Source: an uncultured Bacteroidia bacterium (GTDB taxonomy: Bacteria > Bacteroidota > Bacteroidia > Bacteroidales > UBA932). From it: a stretch of DNA of 64,000 bases. Below, piece after piece: positions 46,579 to 54,879 of this stretch; the stretch's first letter is position 1; each line of letters opens with the position of its first letter. The stretch is from assembly GCA_902789445.1 (NCBI GenBank), contig CADAOB010000003.1:37652-101651 (forward strand), written 5' to 3'. The notes below the pieces were generated by a model. The model had not been told where the DNA came from. It searched no databases and saw only the letters and a list, made by a program, of their open reading frames with translations. A program made the position numbers and the translations under genes.

Positions 46579-48381
46579 ATGAAAAAACAGCTGAATATCC
46601 TGCTTCTGGCGCTGGTCACCCTGCTGGCGGCCGCCTGCCACAAAGATCTCGACGAACGGATCGCCAGTCTGAAAGATGACGTCGTGGCCCTGGAAGAGCG
46701 CGTTTCGAAGCTCAACAGCAGCATTTCCTCGCTTTCCGACCTGGTCTCCGCACTGGAGAAGAACGACCATATCTCCGGGATCACGGAATTCACGGAAGAA
46801 GGACGCAAGGCCTATCGCATCACCTTCACCAGCGGCACGACGCTGGTCCTGCGCAGCGGAACCGACGGCGTTTCGCCCATTGTCGGCGTGCGCTACAACG
46901 AACAGTACGAAGCCTATTACTGGACGATCCAGATGGGTCCGGACGGCACCCCGACCTGGATGACCAACAGCTACGGGCTGCGGGTCAAAGCCACCGGAAC
47001 CGTCCCTACCCTGAAGATCGAAGACGGCATCTGGTGGTACAGTTTCGACGGTATTTCCTGGACCAAGACCGGCTGGGGTCCCGCGCAGGGCCAGAGCGGC
47101 TCGTCCGTATTCACCAGCATCGATACTTCCGATCCCTACTTCGTGTCCTTCGGTCTGGGCGAATTCAATTTCTTCCGGGTCCCTACCCAGCGGGCCTTCG
47201 ACGAGCTTACCAGCCTGTGCGACCAGGTCAACCAGCAGTTCAAGGCTTATACGGATGTCGTGAACAAGATTCCCGGCGATGCCTGGGTCAAGTCGGTCGT
47301 CGAATATGAAGAAGGCGGCGACAAGGGCTGCCGCATCACGCTCGAAAGCGGGAAGGTACTCACCATCCGCACCGGCCGCAGCAGCCGCGATTCCGTCCTG
47401 CTGAGCGCCAAGGCTTACACCGACGGCAAGTATTACTGGGTCTATCGCAACCGCTCCGACCAGGAGTACCAGTGGCTTCTCTACAACGGCCAGATGATCT
47501 GTGTTTCCTATGAGGACGTCACGCCGCACATCGGCCTGACCGAGTCGAACGGACATATCTACTTTACCATCGCCTATGCCGGCGGAGAGGCCGAAACCAT
47601 GAAGGACAGCAGCGGCAATCCGGTCGAAGCCACGGGCAGAGTCGTCCTGGACTTCTTCACGGCCGCAGACTATTCCGATCCATCGGAGGTCGTACTGACT
47701 ATGGCGGACGGAACGGTCGTCCGGCTGCCGCGTACGCGGGAATATATGCCTTCCGTCACGGAATTTTCATACCAGAGCCAGGTGGTCGTTCCTTCAACCA
47801 AATACCGCTTCCACTTGCTGGCTTTCGTAAAAGACACGCTGGCATCCACCCAGGTACTCTCGTATGAAGACTTCTGCAAGGCCTCCGACCTGAAAGCAGA
47901 CGCCATCGCCGTGGACGCCGGCGGTTACGTCGACCAGGTCGCTTTTGTCAGCATGACGACCAATTCCATCCAGGAAGGGGTCGAATACAATCTGATCTAT
48001 GACGTCCGCTTCACGACCGGCGAAGCCAGCACCTGGGATGCCAGCCACAAGTTCCGCATCGCATTCTTCCTGACCTGGAACAGCCATTCCCTGATGCGCG
48101 TGGCCGAATTCACCCGGGAGATCCCGACGACCAGCATCACGCTCTACCCGCAGAAGTTCTCGCTTGAAGTCGGCGCTACGGAGACGATGCGTTGTGGTTT
48201 CCGCCCGGCCAACACGACCGATGCGCCCGCTGTCTGGAGCAGCAGTGATCCGAACATAGCCACCGTCACCTCCGCAGGCGTTGTCACCGCCAAGGCCGAA
48301 GGTACCTGCACCATCTCCGTCACGCGCGGCAACATCACGGCCTCGTCACAATGTACTGTAACAAAAGCCGCGACACCCTAG
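46579..48381 (+). CDS. DUF4988-type lipoprotein with C-terminal Ig-like (BIG2) domain (third of three)
   Basis: 600 residues. Lipobox LLAAAC (Cys about 19), coiled coil IASLKDDVVALEERVSKLNS (about 26-55), modules with YYWTIQMGPDGTPTWMTN, IWWYSFDGISWTKTG and KYYWVYRNRSDQEYQWLL, then a different middle region (about 380-510). The end is a BIG2-type Ig domain (about 515-600: ITLYPQKFSLEVGATETM, WSSSDPNIATVTSAGVVTAK, GTCTISVTRGN). The stop codon sits in the loop of a strong terminator. It shows modular growth compared with its two paralogues. Confidence 0.83.
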   Translation: MKKQLNILLLALVTLLAAACHKDLDERIASLKDDVVALEERVSKLNSSISSLSDLVSALEKNDHISGITEFTEEGRKAYRITFTSGTTLVLRSGTDGVSPIVGVRYNEQYEAYYWTIQMGPDGTPTWMTNSYGLRVKATGTVPTLKIEDGIWWYSFDGISWTKTGWGPAQGQSGSSVFTSIDTSDPYFVSFGLGEFNFFRVPTQRAFDELTSLCDQVNQQFKAYTDVVNKIPGDAWVKSVVEYEEGGDKGCRITLESGKVLTIRTGRSSRDSVLLSAKAYTDGKYYWVYRNRSDQEYQWLLYNGQMICVSYEDVTPHIGLTESNGHIYFTIAYAGGEAETMKDSSGNPVEATGRVVLDFFTAADYSDPSEVVLTMADGTVVRLPRTREYMPSVTEFSYQSQVVVPSTKYRFHLLAFVKDTLASTQVLSYEDFCKASDLKADAIAVDAGGYVDQVAFVSMTTNSIQEGVEYNLIYDVRFTTGEASTWDASHKFRIAFFLTWNSHSLMRVAEFTREIPTTSITLYPQKFSLEVGATETMRCGFRPANTTDAPAVWSSSDPNIATVTSAGVVTAKAEGTCTISVTRGNITASSQCTVTKAATP

Positions 48382-48403
48382 TGTCACGGCTTTTGCTTTT
48401 TTC
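48363..48403 (+). terminator. Intrinsic terminator of the DUF4988 operon
   Basis: Stem AAAAGCCGCGACAC/GTGTCACGGCTTTT (48363-48376 with 48381-48394, one mismatch) with a 4-nt loop, followed by TTTTGCTTTTTT. The stop codon TAG (48379-48381) spans the loop. Confidence 0.9.
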
Positions 48404-48405
48404 TG

Positions 48406-48479
48406 TGGTCCCAGCAGGACTTGAACCTGCGACCCACGGATTATGAGTCCGCTGCTCTGACCGACTGAGCTATGGGACC
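48406..48479 (-). tRNA. tRNA with CAU anticodon (elongator Met or Ile2)
   Basis: 74 nt folds as a full cloverleaf. The acceptor stem is GGTCCCA/TGGGACC, the D arm is AGCTCAGTCGGTCAGAGC, and the anticodon loop CTCATAA places CAU at 48443-48445. The T arm contains GGTTCAAGTCC. The discriminator is A and CCA is not encoded. CAU tRNAs are Met or, when modified to lysidine by TilS, Ile2; the identity elements do not let me choose. Confidence 0.93.
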
Positions 48480-48509
48480 AAATTTGCCGGGCTTTTGCCC
48501 GGCAAATTT
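48480..48509 (-). terminator. Terminator hairpin after rpsJ, abutting the tRNA 5' end
   Basis: A perfect 13-bp stem (AAATTTGCCGGGC/GCCCGGCAAATTT, loop of 4) begins 12 nt after the rpsJ stop. On the minus strand it ends next to the first tRNA base (48479). It has only a weak T run, so it may be a terminator or an RNA-processing site. Confidence 0.75.
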
Positions 48510-48521
48510 ACTTTGTTTCAG

Positions 48522-48827
48522 TTACACTTTGATTTCAACCTCGACGCCGCTGGGGAGTTCGAGTTTCATCAGGGCGTCCACGGTTTTCGGCGTGGAGCTG
48601 TAGATGTCCAGGAGGCGGCGGAAGGAATTCAGTTCAAACTGTTCACGCGCTTTCTTGTTGACGAAGGTCGAACGGTTCACCGTAAAGATCTTCTTGTCGG
48701 TCGGGAGGGGAATCGGACCGCTGACCACAGCGCCCGTAGCCTTTACCGTCTTGACGATCTTGTCGGCCGACTTGTCAACCAAAGCGTGGTCGTAAGATTT
48801 GAGTTTAATTCTGATTTTCTGGCTCAT
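48522..48827 (-). CDS. rpsJ: 30S ribosomal protein S10
   Basis: 101 residues, the normal S10 length. [20 protein letters not shown] and [17 protein letters not shown] are conserved. S10 is part of the 30S head and also NusE in antitermination. The start at 48827 (MSQKIRI) is chosen over the in-frame 48845. Fourth gene of the rpsL-rpsG-fusA-rpsJ unit, 20 nt after fusA. Having rpsJ behind fusA in place of tuf is common in Bacteroidota. Confidence 0.98.
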   Translation of the reverse strand: MSQKIRIKLKSYDHALVDKSADKIVKTVKATGAVVSGPIPLPTDKKIFTVNRSTFVNKKAREQFELNSFRRLLDIYSSTPKTVDALMKLELPSGVEVEIKV

Positions 48828-48847
48828 TATAGTACTTTTTAACAATT

Positions 48848-50968
48848 TTATTCTTCATCGTCATCATATCTGCGGGGACCGCCCTGCTTGTCGACGATCT
48901 CCTTGGCCAGGTTCGCCGGAACTTCCGCATAGTGCGAGAATTCCATGGAACTGGTGGCACGACCGGAGGTCAGCGTACGGAGCACCGTCACATAGCCGAA
49001 CTGTTCGGAGAGCGGAACCTTTGCCTTGATGATGCGGGCATTGCCTTTGGAATCCATGTTCACGATCTGTCCGCGGCGGCGGTTGAGGTCGCCTACGACA
49101 TCGCCCATGTAATCCTCGGGGGTCACCACTTCGAGCGACATGATCGGCTCCATCAGCACCGGCGCGCACTTGCGCAGGGCTTTGCGGAAGGCCAGGCGGG
49201 CACAGATCTCGAAGGAAAGCGCATCCGAATCCACCGGATGGAAGCTGCCGTCCAGCAGACGGACTTTCAGCGCGGTCATTGGGAAGCCGGCCAGCACGCC
49301 ATTGGCCATGGCAGCCTTGAATCCCTTTTCGACCGACGGAATGAACTCCTTCGGAATATTGCCGCCCTTGACCTCGTCGACGAACTGGAGGCCGGTGACA
49401 CCTTCGTCGGTCGGACCGAGCTCGACCTGGATGTCGGCAAACTTGCCGCGGCCGCCCGTCTGCTTCTTGAACACCTGACGGTGGACGAAAGCCTTGGTGA
49501 CCGCTTCCCGGTAGTTGACCTGCGGGGCACCCTGGTTGATCTCCACGCCGAATTCCCGGCGGAGACGGTCCACGATGATGTCGAGGTGAAGTTCACCCAT
49601 GCCGCTGATGATCGTCTGGCCGGTGTCCTGGTTGGTCTGCACCGTGAAGGTGGGATCCTCCTCGGAGAGTTTGCCCAGGGCGATGCCCAGCTTGTCGAGA
49701 TCCTGCTGCGTCTTGGGCTCGACCGCAATACCGATCACGGGATCGGGGAAGCTGATCGACTCAAGCACGATCGGATGGGCGTCGTCGCAGATGGTGTCGC
49801 CCGTACGCAGCTCCTTGAAACCCACGGCGGCGCAGATGTCGCCGGCTTCGACAAAGTCGATGGGGTTCTGTTTGTTGGAGTGCATCTGATACAGGCGGAC
49901 AACCCGTTCTTTCTTGCCCGAACGGGTGTTCAGGACCTGGGAACCGGCATTCAGGTGGCCCGAATAGGCCCGGATGAACGCCAGCCGGCCCACGAACGGA
50001 TCGGTCGCAATCTTGAAGACAAGGCCACAGAACGGGTCCGTCGCGACGGGCTTGCGTTCCACCTCCTTGTCAGTGCGCGGGTCCGTACCGAATACGCTTC
50101 CCTTGTCAAGCGGCGAGGGAAGATAGCGCATCACGGCGTCAAGCAGGAACTGGATGCCTTTGTTCTTGAACGACGAGCCGCAGCAGGTCGGAACGACGGC
50201 CATGTCGATGGTCGCCTTCCGGAGTGCGTCGATAATCTCCGCTTCGGAGATGGAATCGGGATCGTCGAAGAACTTCTCAAGGATTTCGTCGTTGTATTCG
50301 GCGACGGATTCGATGAGTTTGCCACGCCATTCGTCCACTTCGTCCTCCATCGACGCCGGAATCGGACGCTCCTCGTAGTTGTGAAGCTCCTTGCTGGTTC
50401 CGTCGTAGTAGTAGGCCTTGCGGGCGATCAGGTCCACGATGCCTTCGAAATGGTCTTCGGCACCGATGGGCAGGCAGATCGGAATCGCGCGGGCGCCCAG
50501 TTTTTCGTGGATATCCTCGACAACGGCAAGGAAATCCGCGCCGGTACGATCCATCTTGTTGACGTAGGCAATCTTGGGGACATGGTATTTGTCCGCCTGG
50601 CGCCATACCGTCTCCGACTGGGGCTGAACGCGGCCCACGGCGCAGAAAGTAGCAATCGTCCCGTCCAGGACGCGAAGCGACCGCTCGACTTCGACCGTGA
50701 AGTCCACGTGACCCGGGGTGTCGATCAGATTGATCTGATATGCCTCGCCATTGTAATGCCAGAAGGCCGTCGTAGCGGCCGACGTGATGGTAATGCCACG
50801 CTCCTGCTCCTGGACCATCCAGTCCATGGTCGCAGCGCCTTCATGCACCTCGCCTATCTTGTGGGTCTTGCCCGTATAGTAGAGGATGCGTTCGGACGTG
50901 GTGGTCTTACCGGCATCAATGTGAGCCATAATGCCGATGTTACGCGTATATTTGAGGTCTCTTGCCAT
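48848..50968 (-). CDS. fusA: Translation elongation factor G
   Basis: 706 residues. It moves tRNA and mRNA through the ribosome using GTP. G-domain motifs: [19 protein letters not shown] (P-loop), [20 protein letters not shown]. Domains II-V follow at normal length, including [16 protein letters not shown] and [20 protein letters not shown]. It ends with an acidic YDDDEE. Part of the str operon between rpsG and rpsJ. Confidence 0.98.
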   Translation of the reverse strand: MARDLKYTRNIGIMAHIDAGKTTTSERILYYTGKTHKIGEVHEGAATMDWMVQEQERGITITSAATTAFWHYNGEAYQINLIDTPGHVDFTVEVERSLRVLDGTIATFCAVGRVQPQSETVWRQADKYHVPKIAYVNKMDRTGADFLAVVEDIHEKLGARAIPICLPIGAEDHFEGIVDLIARKAYYYDGTSKELHNYEERPIPASMEDEVDEWRGKLIESVAEYNDEILEKFFDDPDSISEAEIIDALRKATIDMAVVPTCCGSSFKNKGIQFLLDAVMRYLPSPLDKGSVFGTDPRTDKEVERKPVATDPFCGLVFKIATDPFVGRLAFIRAYSGHLNAGSQVLNTRSGKKERVVRLYQMHSNKQNPIDFVEAGDICAAVGFKELRTGDTICDDAHPIVLESISFPDPVIGIAVEPKTQQDLDKLGIALGKLSEEDPTFTVQTNQDTGQTIISGMGELHLDIIVDRLRREFGVEINQGAPQVNYREAVTKAFVHRQVFKKQTGGRGKFADIQVELGPTDEGVTGLQFVDEVKGGNIPKEFIPSVEKGFKAAMANGVLAGFPMTALKVRLLDGSFHPVDSDALSFEICARLAFRKALRKCAPVLMEPIMSLEVVTPEDYMGDVVGDLNRRRGQIVNMDSKGNARIIKAKVPLSEQFGYVTVLRTLTSGRATSSMEFSHYAEVPANLAKEIVDKQGGPRRYDDDEE

Positions 50969-50989
50969 TGATTTCAGACAGGTAGCAGA

Positions 50990-51466
50990 TTAGAAGCGGA
51001 AGTGGGCAAACGCCTTGTTGGCCTCCGCCATCCTGTGCATGTCTTCCTTTCTCTTGAAGGCCGCACCTTCGTTGTTGTAGGCGGCCATGATCTCTGCAGC
51101 CAGTTTCTCCGCCATGGAGTGACCGGAACGTTTGCGGGCGAAGACAATCATGTTCTTCATCGAGAGGGAGACTTTTCTTTCCGGACGCACCTCCATAGGG
51201 ACCTGGAAGTTGGCACCACCGACACGGCGGCTCTTCACCTCGACCTGCGGGGTGACGTTTTCAAGCGCCTTCTTCCAAATATCGATAGGAGCCTGTTCAG
51301 AATCTTTCATCTTCTCGCCGATGATGTCGATTGCATCGTAAAAAATGGAATACGCGATACTCTTCTTCCCCTGCAGCATCAAGTTGTTGACGAAGCGGGT
51401 AACCTGCACGTCGTGGAACTTGGGATCAGGAAGTAGAATCCTCTTTTTAGGCTTCGATTTTCTCAT
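50990..51466 (-). CDS. rpsG: 30S ribosomal protein S7
   Basis: 158 residues. It starts [20 protein letters not shown] and carries conserved stretches [19 protein letters not shown] and [18 protein letters not shown]7 nucleates assembly of the 30S head and regulates its operon in other bacteria. 25 nt after rpsL and 21 nt before fusA. Confidence 0.98.
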   Translation of the reverse strand: MRKSKPKKRILLPDPKFHDVQVTRFVNNLMLQGKKSIAYSIFYDAIDIIGEKMKDSEQAPIDIWKKALENVTPQVEVKSRRVGGANFQVPMEVRPERKVSLSMKNMIVFARKRSGHSMAEKLAAEIMAAYNNEGAAFKRKEDMHRMAEANKAFAHFRF

Positions 51467-51491
51467 TTCTGTAAGAATTTAAAAAAGTGAA

Positions 51492-51887
<396 letters not shown>

Positions 51888-51922
51888 AAATAGTTGTAAA
51901 TCTATTATTTATGTTTGCTGTT

Positions 51923-51972
51923 CCCGCTTTTTGCGGGGATGCAAAGATAGGACAAAAATTCCTAACTGCCAA
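51923..51972 (-). promoter_or_regulatory. str operon promoter and 5' leader hairpin
   Basis: On the minus strand TTG (51970-51972) is followed after 20 nt by TATCTTTG (51942-51949). The transcript then begins with a CCCGC/GCGGG hairpin (51923-51937, 5-nt A loop), which probably stabilises the 5' end. Confidence 0.65.
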
Positions 51973-51988
51973 CAAGTTTTGAACAAAT

Positions 51989-53722
51989 TTATTCCAGTTC
52001 GAACGAAGTTTCCGCCCGAAGCGGCGTTCCATCGGCCGAAAGGCCTTCCACAACGACGCGGAAATGGCCCTTGTAGTCGGGTTTCTTGCAGGGTATCCGC
52101 AGCGTGGCGCCCGGCGGGAGTTCCTGCTGCGGGTGCCAGTAGATGGTCTGGCGGTAGTCCGGGTAGGCTTCCTCCGAGCGAAGGGCTTCTCCGGTGGCGG
52201 CCAGCGGCCAGTCCGCGCCCTGGAAATCGATCACGCGGGCATTCTCCCCGAAATGGAAGGCAGGCAGGTTGTGCTTGTATGTCACGAAATTGACCACCCC
52301 CTCATAGATGCGCGGACCGATGAAGGTCGTGCGCGGATAGATATGGATCGATTCGACCAGAAGCGGATCATAGTCCAGGATCTTCTGCTGGTCGAAGACC
52401 GGCACGCCGTCGAGCATCATCAGGGTCGTGTCGCGGGAGAAAACGGTCTCGGTCCCGTCTTCGAGGCGGACCTGGATGTTGCGGCGTCCGTCCGGCCAGC
52501 GGCGGGCCCGGATTTCCGGAATGAACTCGATGAACACTTCCCCCATCGTGGGAAAGCGCGTATAGTCGTCGAGCGGATAGACGATCTCATGGGTCCCGAA
52601 CAGGCCGTTCTCGCGCACGCGCAGGAGTTCATACAAGGTATCCGGCGTGAAGCGGCGCTCCACCTGCATGGCAAAGCTGCGCTGCGAGAGCGCCTCTTTG
52701 AGCGAGGCGGCCATCCGCAGGGGCTCGACCGCTGCGACACGGGCCTGCACGAAGGGCGATTCCAGCTCGATGAAGCAGTTGAGCGACGGATCGATTCCTT
52801 CAATCTCGCAGATACATTCCTTATTGCCGTAGATGTTGCCGGTGAAGAATTCCACCCGGCCCTGCCCGTCAATGACGGAAGTATAGACGTCGGACTTGTC
52901 GGACGGCGTGGAGATGAAGGCATAGCGTCCGACCAGGGACGGCAGTTTCTCCAGACTGAGCCCGGTCACGTGGCCCCGGATGATTTCCCCTTCGTATTCG
53001 GGAATGACCGTATTGTCGAAGCGCACCGGGCCTTGCCGGCGGCAGGCGGCCAGGAAGTCGGCGATCGTCGGGTTGTCGTTGGAAAGGATTCCGTCGTCGT
53101 GAAACACCGAAATGCTGAGCGTCGCCGGGGTCGCGCCGGCATTGACGACCGTCAGGCTGTCGCCGTCCCAGCGGAGCGAGACAGATGCCCGGTCGGAGCC
53201 GGGCATGACGCTGCCGTCGGAGCCGGGCGTCATCCCCGGCCTGACCGGGGATCTCAAGCTTTCATATTCCCCGTCCGACACCACCTCGACGCCGCCAGTC
53301 AGCCTTTCGTTCGAATAGACGTTGAAAACCGAGATCGTTTTCGAGGCCAGGCCGCTGTAATCGTAACCTTCTTCCGCCTTGTTCTGCGCCGTATAGGCTA
53401 CCAGCCGGTAATTGCCCGTCGGGACCGTCACCGGCAGGGAGAGCCGGCCGGCCCCGCGGCCGCCGAGCAAAGCCACCTTGCCGGCACATACCACCGCATC
53501 GGGGGAATGGAGCTCGACATAGGCGATGCCGCTCACCGGCGACAGCGTTCCCTGTGAAGCATCCACGCAAAAAGCGGAATACCAAAGCACGTCACCGGCC
53601 ACATAGACATCCCTGTCCGTGGAAAGGTAGGTGCGTTCCACAATGCGTCCCTGGGCCCATAGCCAGCCCGGGAAAAGCAGCATCATGGCTGCCAGTATCG
53701 CCAAAAACATCCGTTTCATCAT
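51989..53722 (-). CDS. MG2-domain outer-membrane-associated protein with a plug-like C-terminus
   Basis: 577 residues, signal peptide ending WLWAQ. An MG2/macroglobulin-like N-terminus (about 28-115: TYLSTDRDVYVAGDVLWYSA, LPVTVPTGNYRLVAYT) is followed by an Ig-like middle. A C-terminal segment (about 470-515: LMMLDGVPVFDQQKILDYDP, VESIHIYPRTTFIGPRIYEG) looks like a TonB plug strand set but has no barrel after it. Two palindromic elements (53183-53255) lie in frame at about residues 156-180. It is last in the four-gene operon, with a 4-nt overlap with the DUF4249 gene that fixes the start at 53722. Function unknown; probably acts with the TonB receptor. Confidence 0.72.
   Translation of the reverse strand: MMKRMFLAILAAMMLLFPGWLWAQGRIVERTYLSTDRDVYVAGDVLWYSAFCVDASQGTLSPVSGIAYVELHSPDAVVCAGKVALLGGRGAGRLSLPVTVPTGNYRLVAYTAQNKAEEGYDYSGLASKTISVFNVYSNERLTGGVEVVSDGEYESLRSPVRPGMTPGSDGSVMPGSDRASVSLRWDGDSLTVVNAGATPATLSISVFHDDGILSNDNPTIADFLAACRRQGPVRFDNTVIPEYEGEIIRGHVTGLSLEKLPSLVGRYAFISTPSDKSDVYTSVIDGQGRVEFFTGNIYGNKECICEIEGIDPSLNCFIELESPFVQARVAAVEPLRMAASLKEALSQRSFAMQVERRFTPDTLYELLRVRENGLFGTHEIVYPLDDYTRFPTMGEVFIEFIPEIRARRWPDGRRNIQVRLEDGTETVFSRDTTLMMLDGVPVFDQQKILDYDPLLVESIHIYPRTTFIGPRIYEGVVNFVTYKHNLPAFHFGENARVIDFQGADWPLAATGEALRSEEAYPDYRQTIYWHPQQELPPGATLRIPCKKPDYKGHFRVVVEGLSADGTPLRAETSFELE
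53183..53255. repeat. Inverted pair of palindromic elements in the MG2 gene
   Basis: Copy A (53183-53210, AGATGCCCGG...CCGGGCATGACG) and copy B (53228-53255, CGTCATCCCCGG...CCGGGGATCTC) are in opposite orientation. Copy B is nearly identical to the element at 25143-25170 in mutS2. They encode the low-complexity PVRPGMTPGSDGSVMPGSD in the reading frame. Confidence 0.82.
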
Positions 53723-54879
53723 ATATCACGATTGGGCCAGTAATCCGGTTTTCTTTTGCTGCCTCCCAACGCACGGCAGTCCACGCAGCGGACCGGCCAC
53801 CATTCATAACCCAGGAGGCGGTTTCCCTCCTCGTTCCAGACATCCATGGCGGGACGCATGCCCTGGTTGTAAGCCTTTCTCCATTCATCCGGCTTTCCCA
53901 GCGTATCGGGCGCGGGAAGCGGCCCGGAAGCATTGCGGTAGAAGCGGGCTTTCGAATTGTCCACGAACAGGCGCTTGCTGGCGACGGAAAAGACGCCGAC
54001 ATAACCCAGCACCAGTTCATCGGGATTCTTTGTGTTCACCACATTGCCCCGGACCTCGGAAGGTTCCGGGGAAAAGAGGCCGCCCACGTCGCTGGAATTG
54101 CGCTGCATCGTCTGCCAGTAGCGGTAGGCCTCTTCGGAGAGGCGCATCTGGCTGACCTCGGCAGAATAGAGGACGGAGACGCGCCGGTCCGTATTGGCCA
54201 GCGTATAGAGCTGATGGTCGGCCAGCCGGTCTTCCGAAAGCCCGTACGTGGAAGCCGTCATGATCTCGACCCGGCGCTCGTTTGTCCAACAGTTGTACAA
54301 ATTATTCTCGTAGTCAAGCGAAAAAATTTGTCCGCTCATAGGATCATACTGGTAGATGGCAAACACATCGGCGTGATACTCCCAGGTTTCGTCCACAGTC
54401 CAGCGGTAATAGCTGCCCTCGGCGCCGTCGCCCTGCGCGGCGACCAGGATGCTCATCTGCTTGCCATCCTCGCTGATCCGGTAGGACAGGGAGTCGATCT
54501 GGCCGGGCGTCGTGGGCCTGGCCCAGCCGGAAGCGTAGGTGCCGCGTTCATTCTCGATGACCAGGCGGTATTCCAGCGAAGGATCGGCCTCCCGCAGGTC
54601 GAATGAGCCATACGGACCGTCGTAACGGCTGCCGTCGCTGGCTTCGACGTGCATCCGGCAGGAGTTCAGGATCCGCCACTGGTCATTGCCCTGCGCCGTA
54701 TCGACCAGCGACCACGACCAGCGGGTCCGGATATTGCTGACCTGGCCGATGATCAGGTTGCCCTCCACGACCATGTAGCCGCCTTCGCCGTCGAGCTGGG
54801 GCGTGTAGTCATAGATGCAGGAGGCGGCGGAGAAAACCGTCAGGGCAAACAGCAGGATATGGAGCGAAAGTTTTCTCAT
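53719..54879 (-). CDS. DUF4249-type lipoprotein
   Basis: 386 residues with lipobox FSAASC (Cys about 21) then IYDYTPQLDGEGGYMVVEGN, the family's conserved opening, and a late RCVDCRALGGSKRKPDYW with the Cys pair seen in DUF4249 proteins. These are regular partners of STN-containing TonB receptors in Bacteroidota; the ligand is unknown. It shares a single base with the receptor's stop and a 4-nt overlap with the MG2 gene. Confidence 0.82.
   Translation of the reverse strand: MRKLSLHILLFALTVFSAASCIYDYTPQLDGEGGYMVVEGNLIIGQVSNIRTRWSWSLVDTAQGNDQWRILNSCRMHVEASDGSRYDGPYGSFDLREADPSLEYRLVIENERGTYASGWARPTTPGQIDSLSYRISEDGKQMSILVAAQGDGAEGSYYRWTVDETWEYHADVFAIYQYDPMSGQIFSLDYENNLYNCWTNERRVEIMTASTYGLSEDRLADHQLYTLANTDRRVSVLYSAEVSQMRLSEEAYRYWQTMQRNSSDVGGLFSPEPSEVRGNVVNTKNPDELVLGYVGVFSVASKRLFVDNSKARFYRNASGPLPAPDTLGKPDEWRKAYNQGMRPAMDVWNEEGNRLLGYEWWPVRCVDCRALGGSKRKPDYWPNRDI

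Noticed and set aside
48481-48521. Encoded CCA or extra tRNA next to the CAU tRNA
   Set aside because: The 3' flank does not read CCA and no second cloverleaf can be folded nearby.
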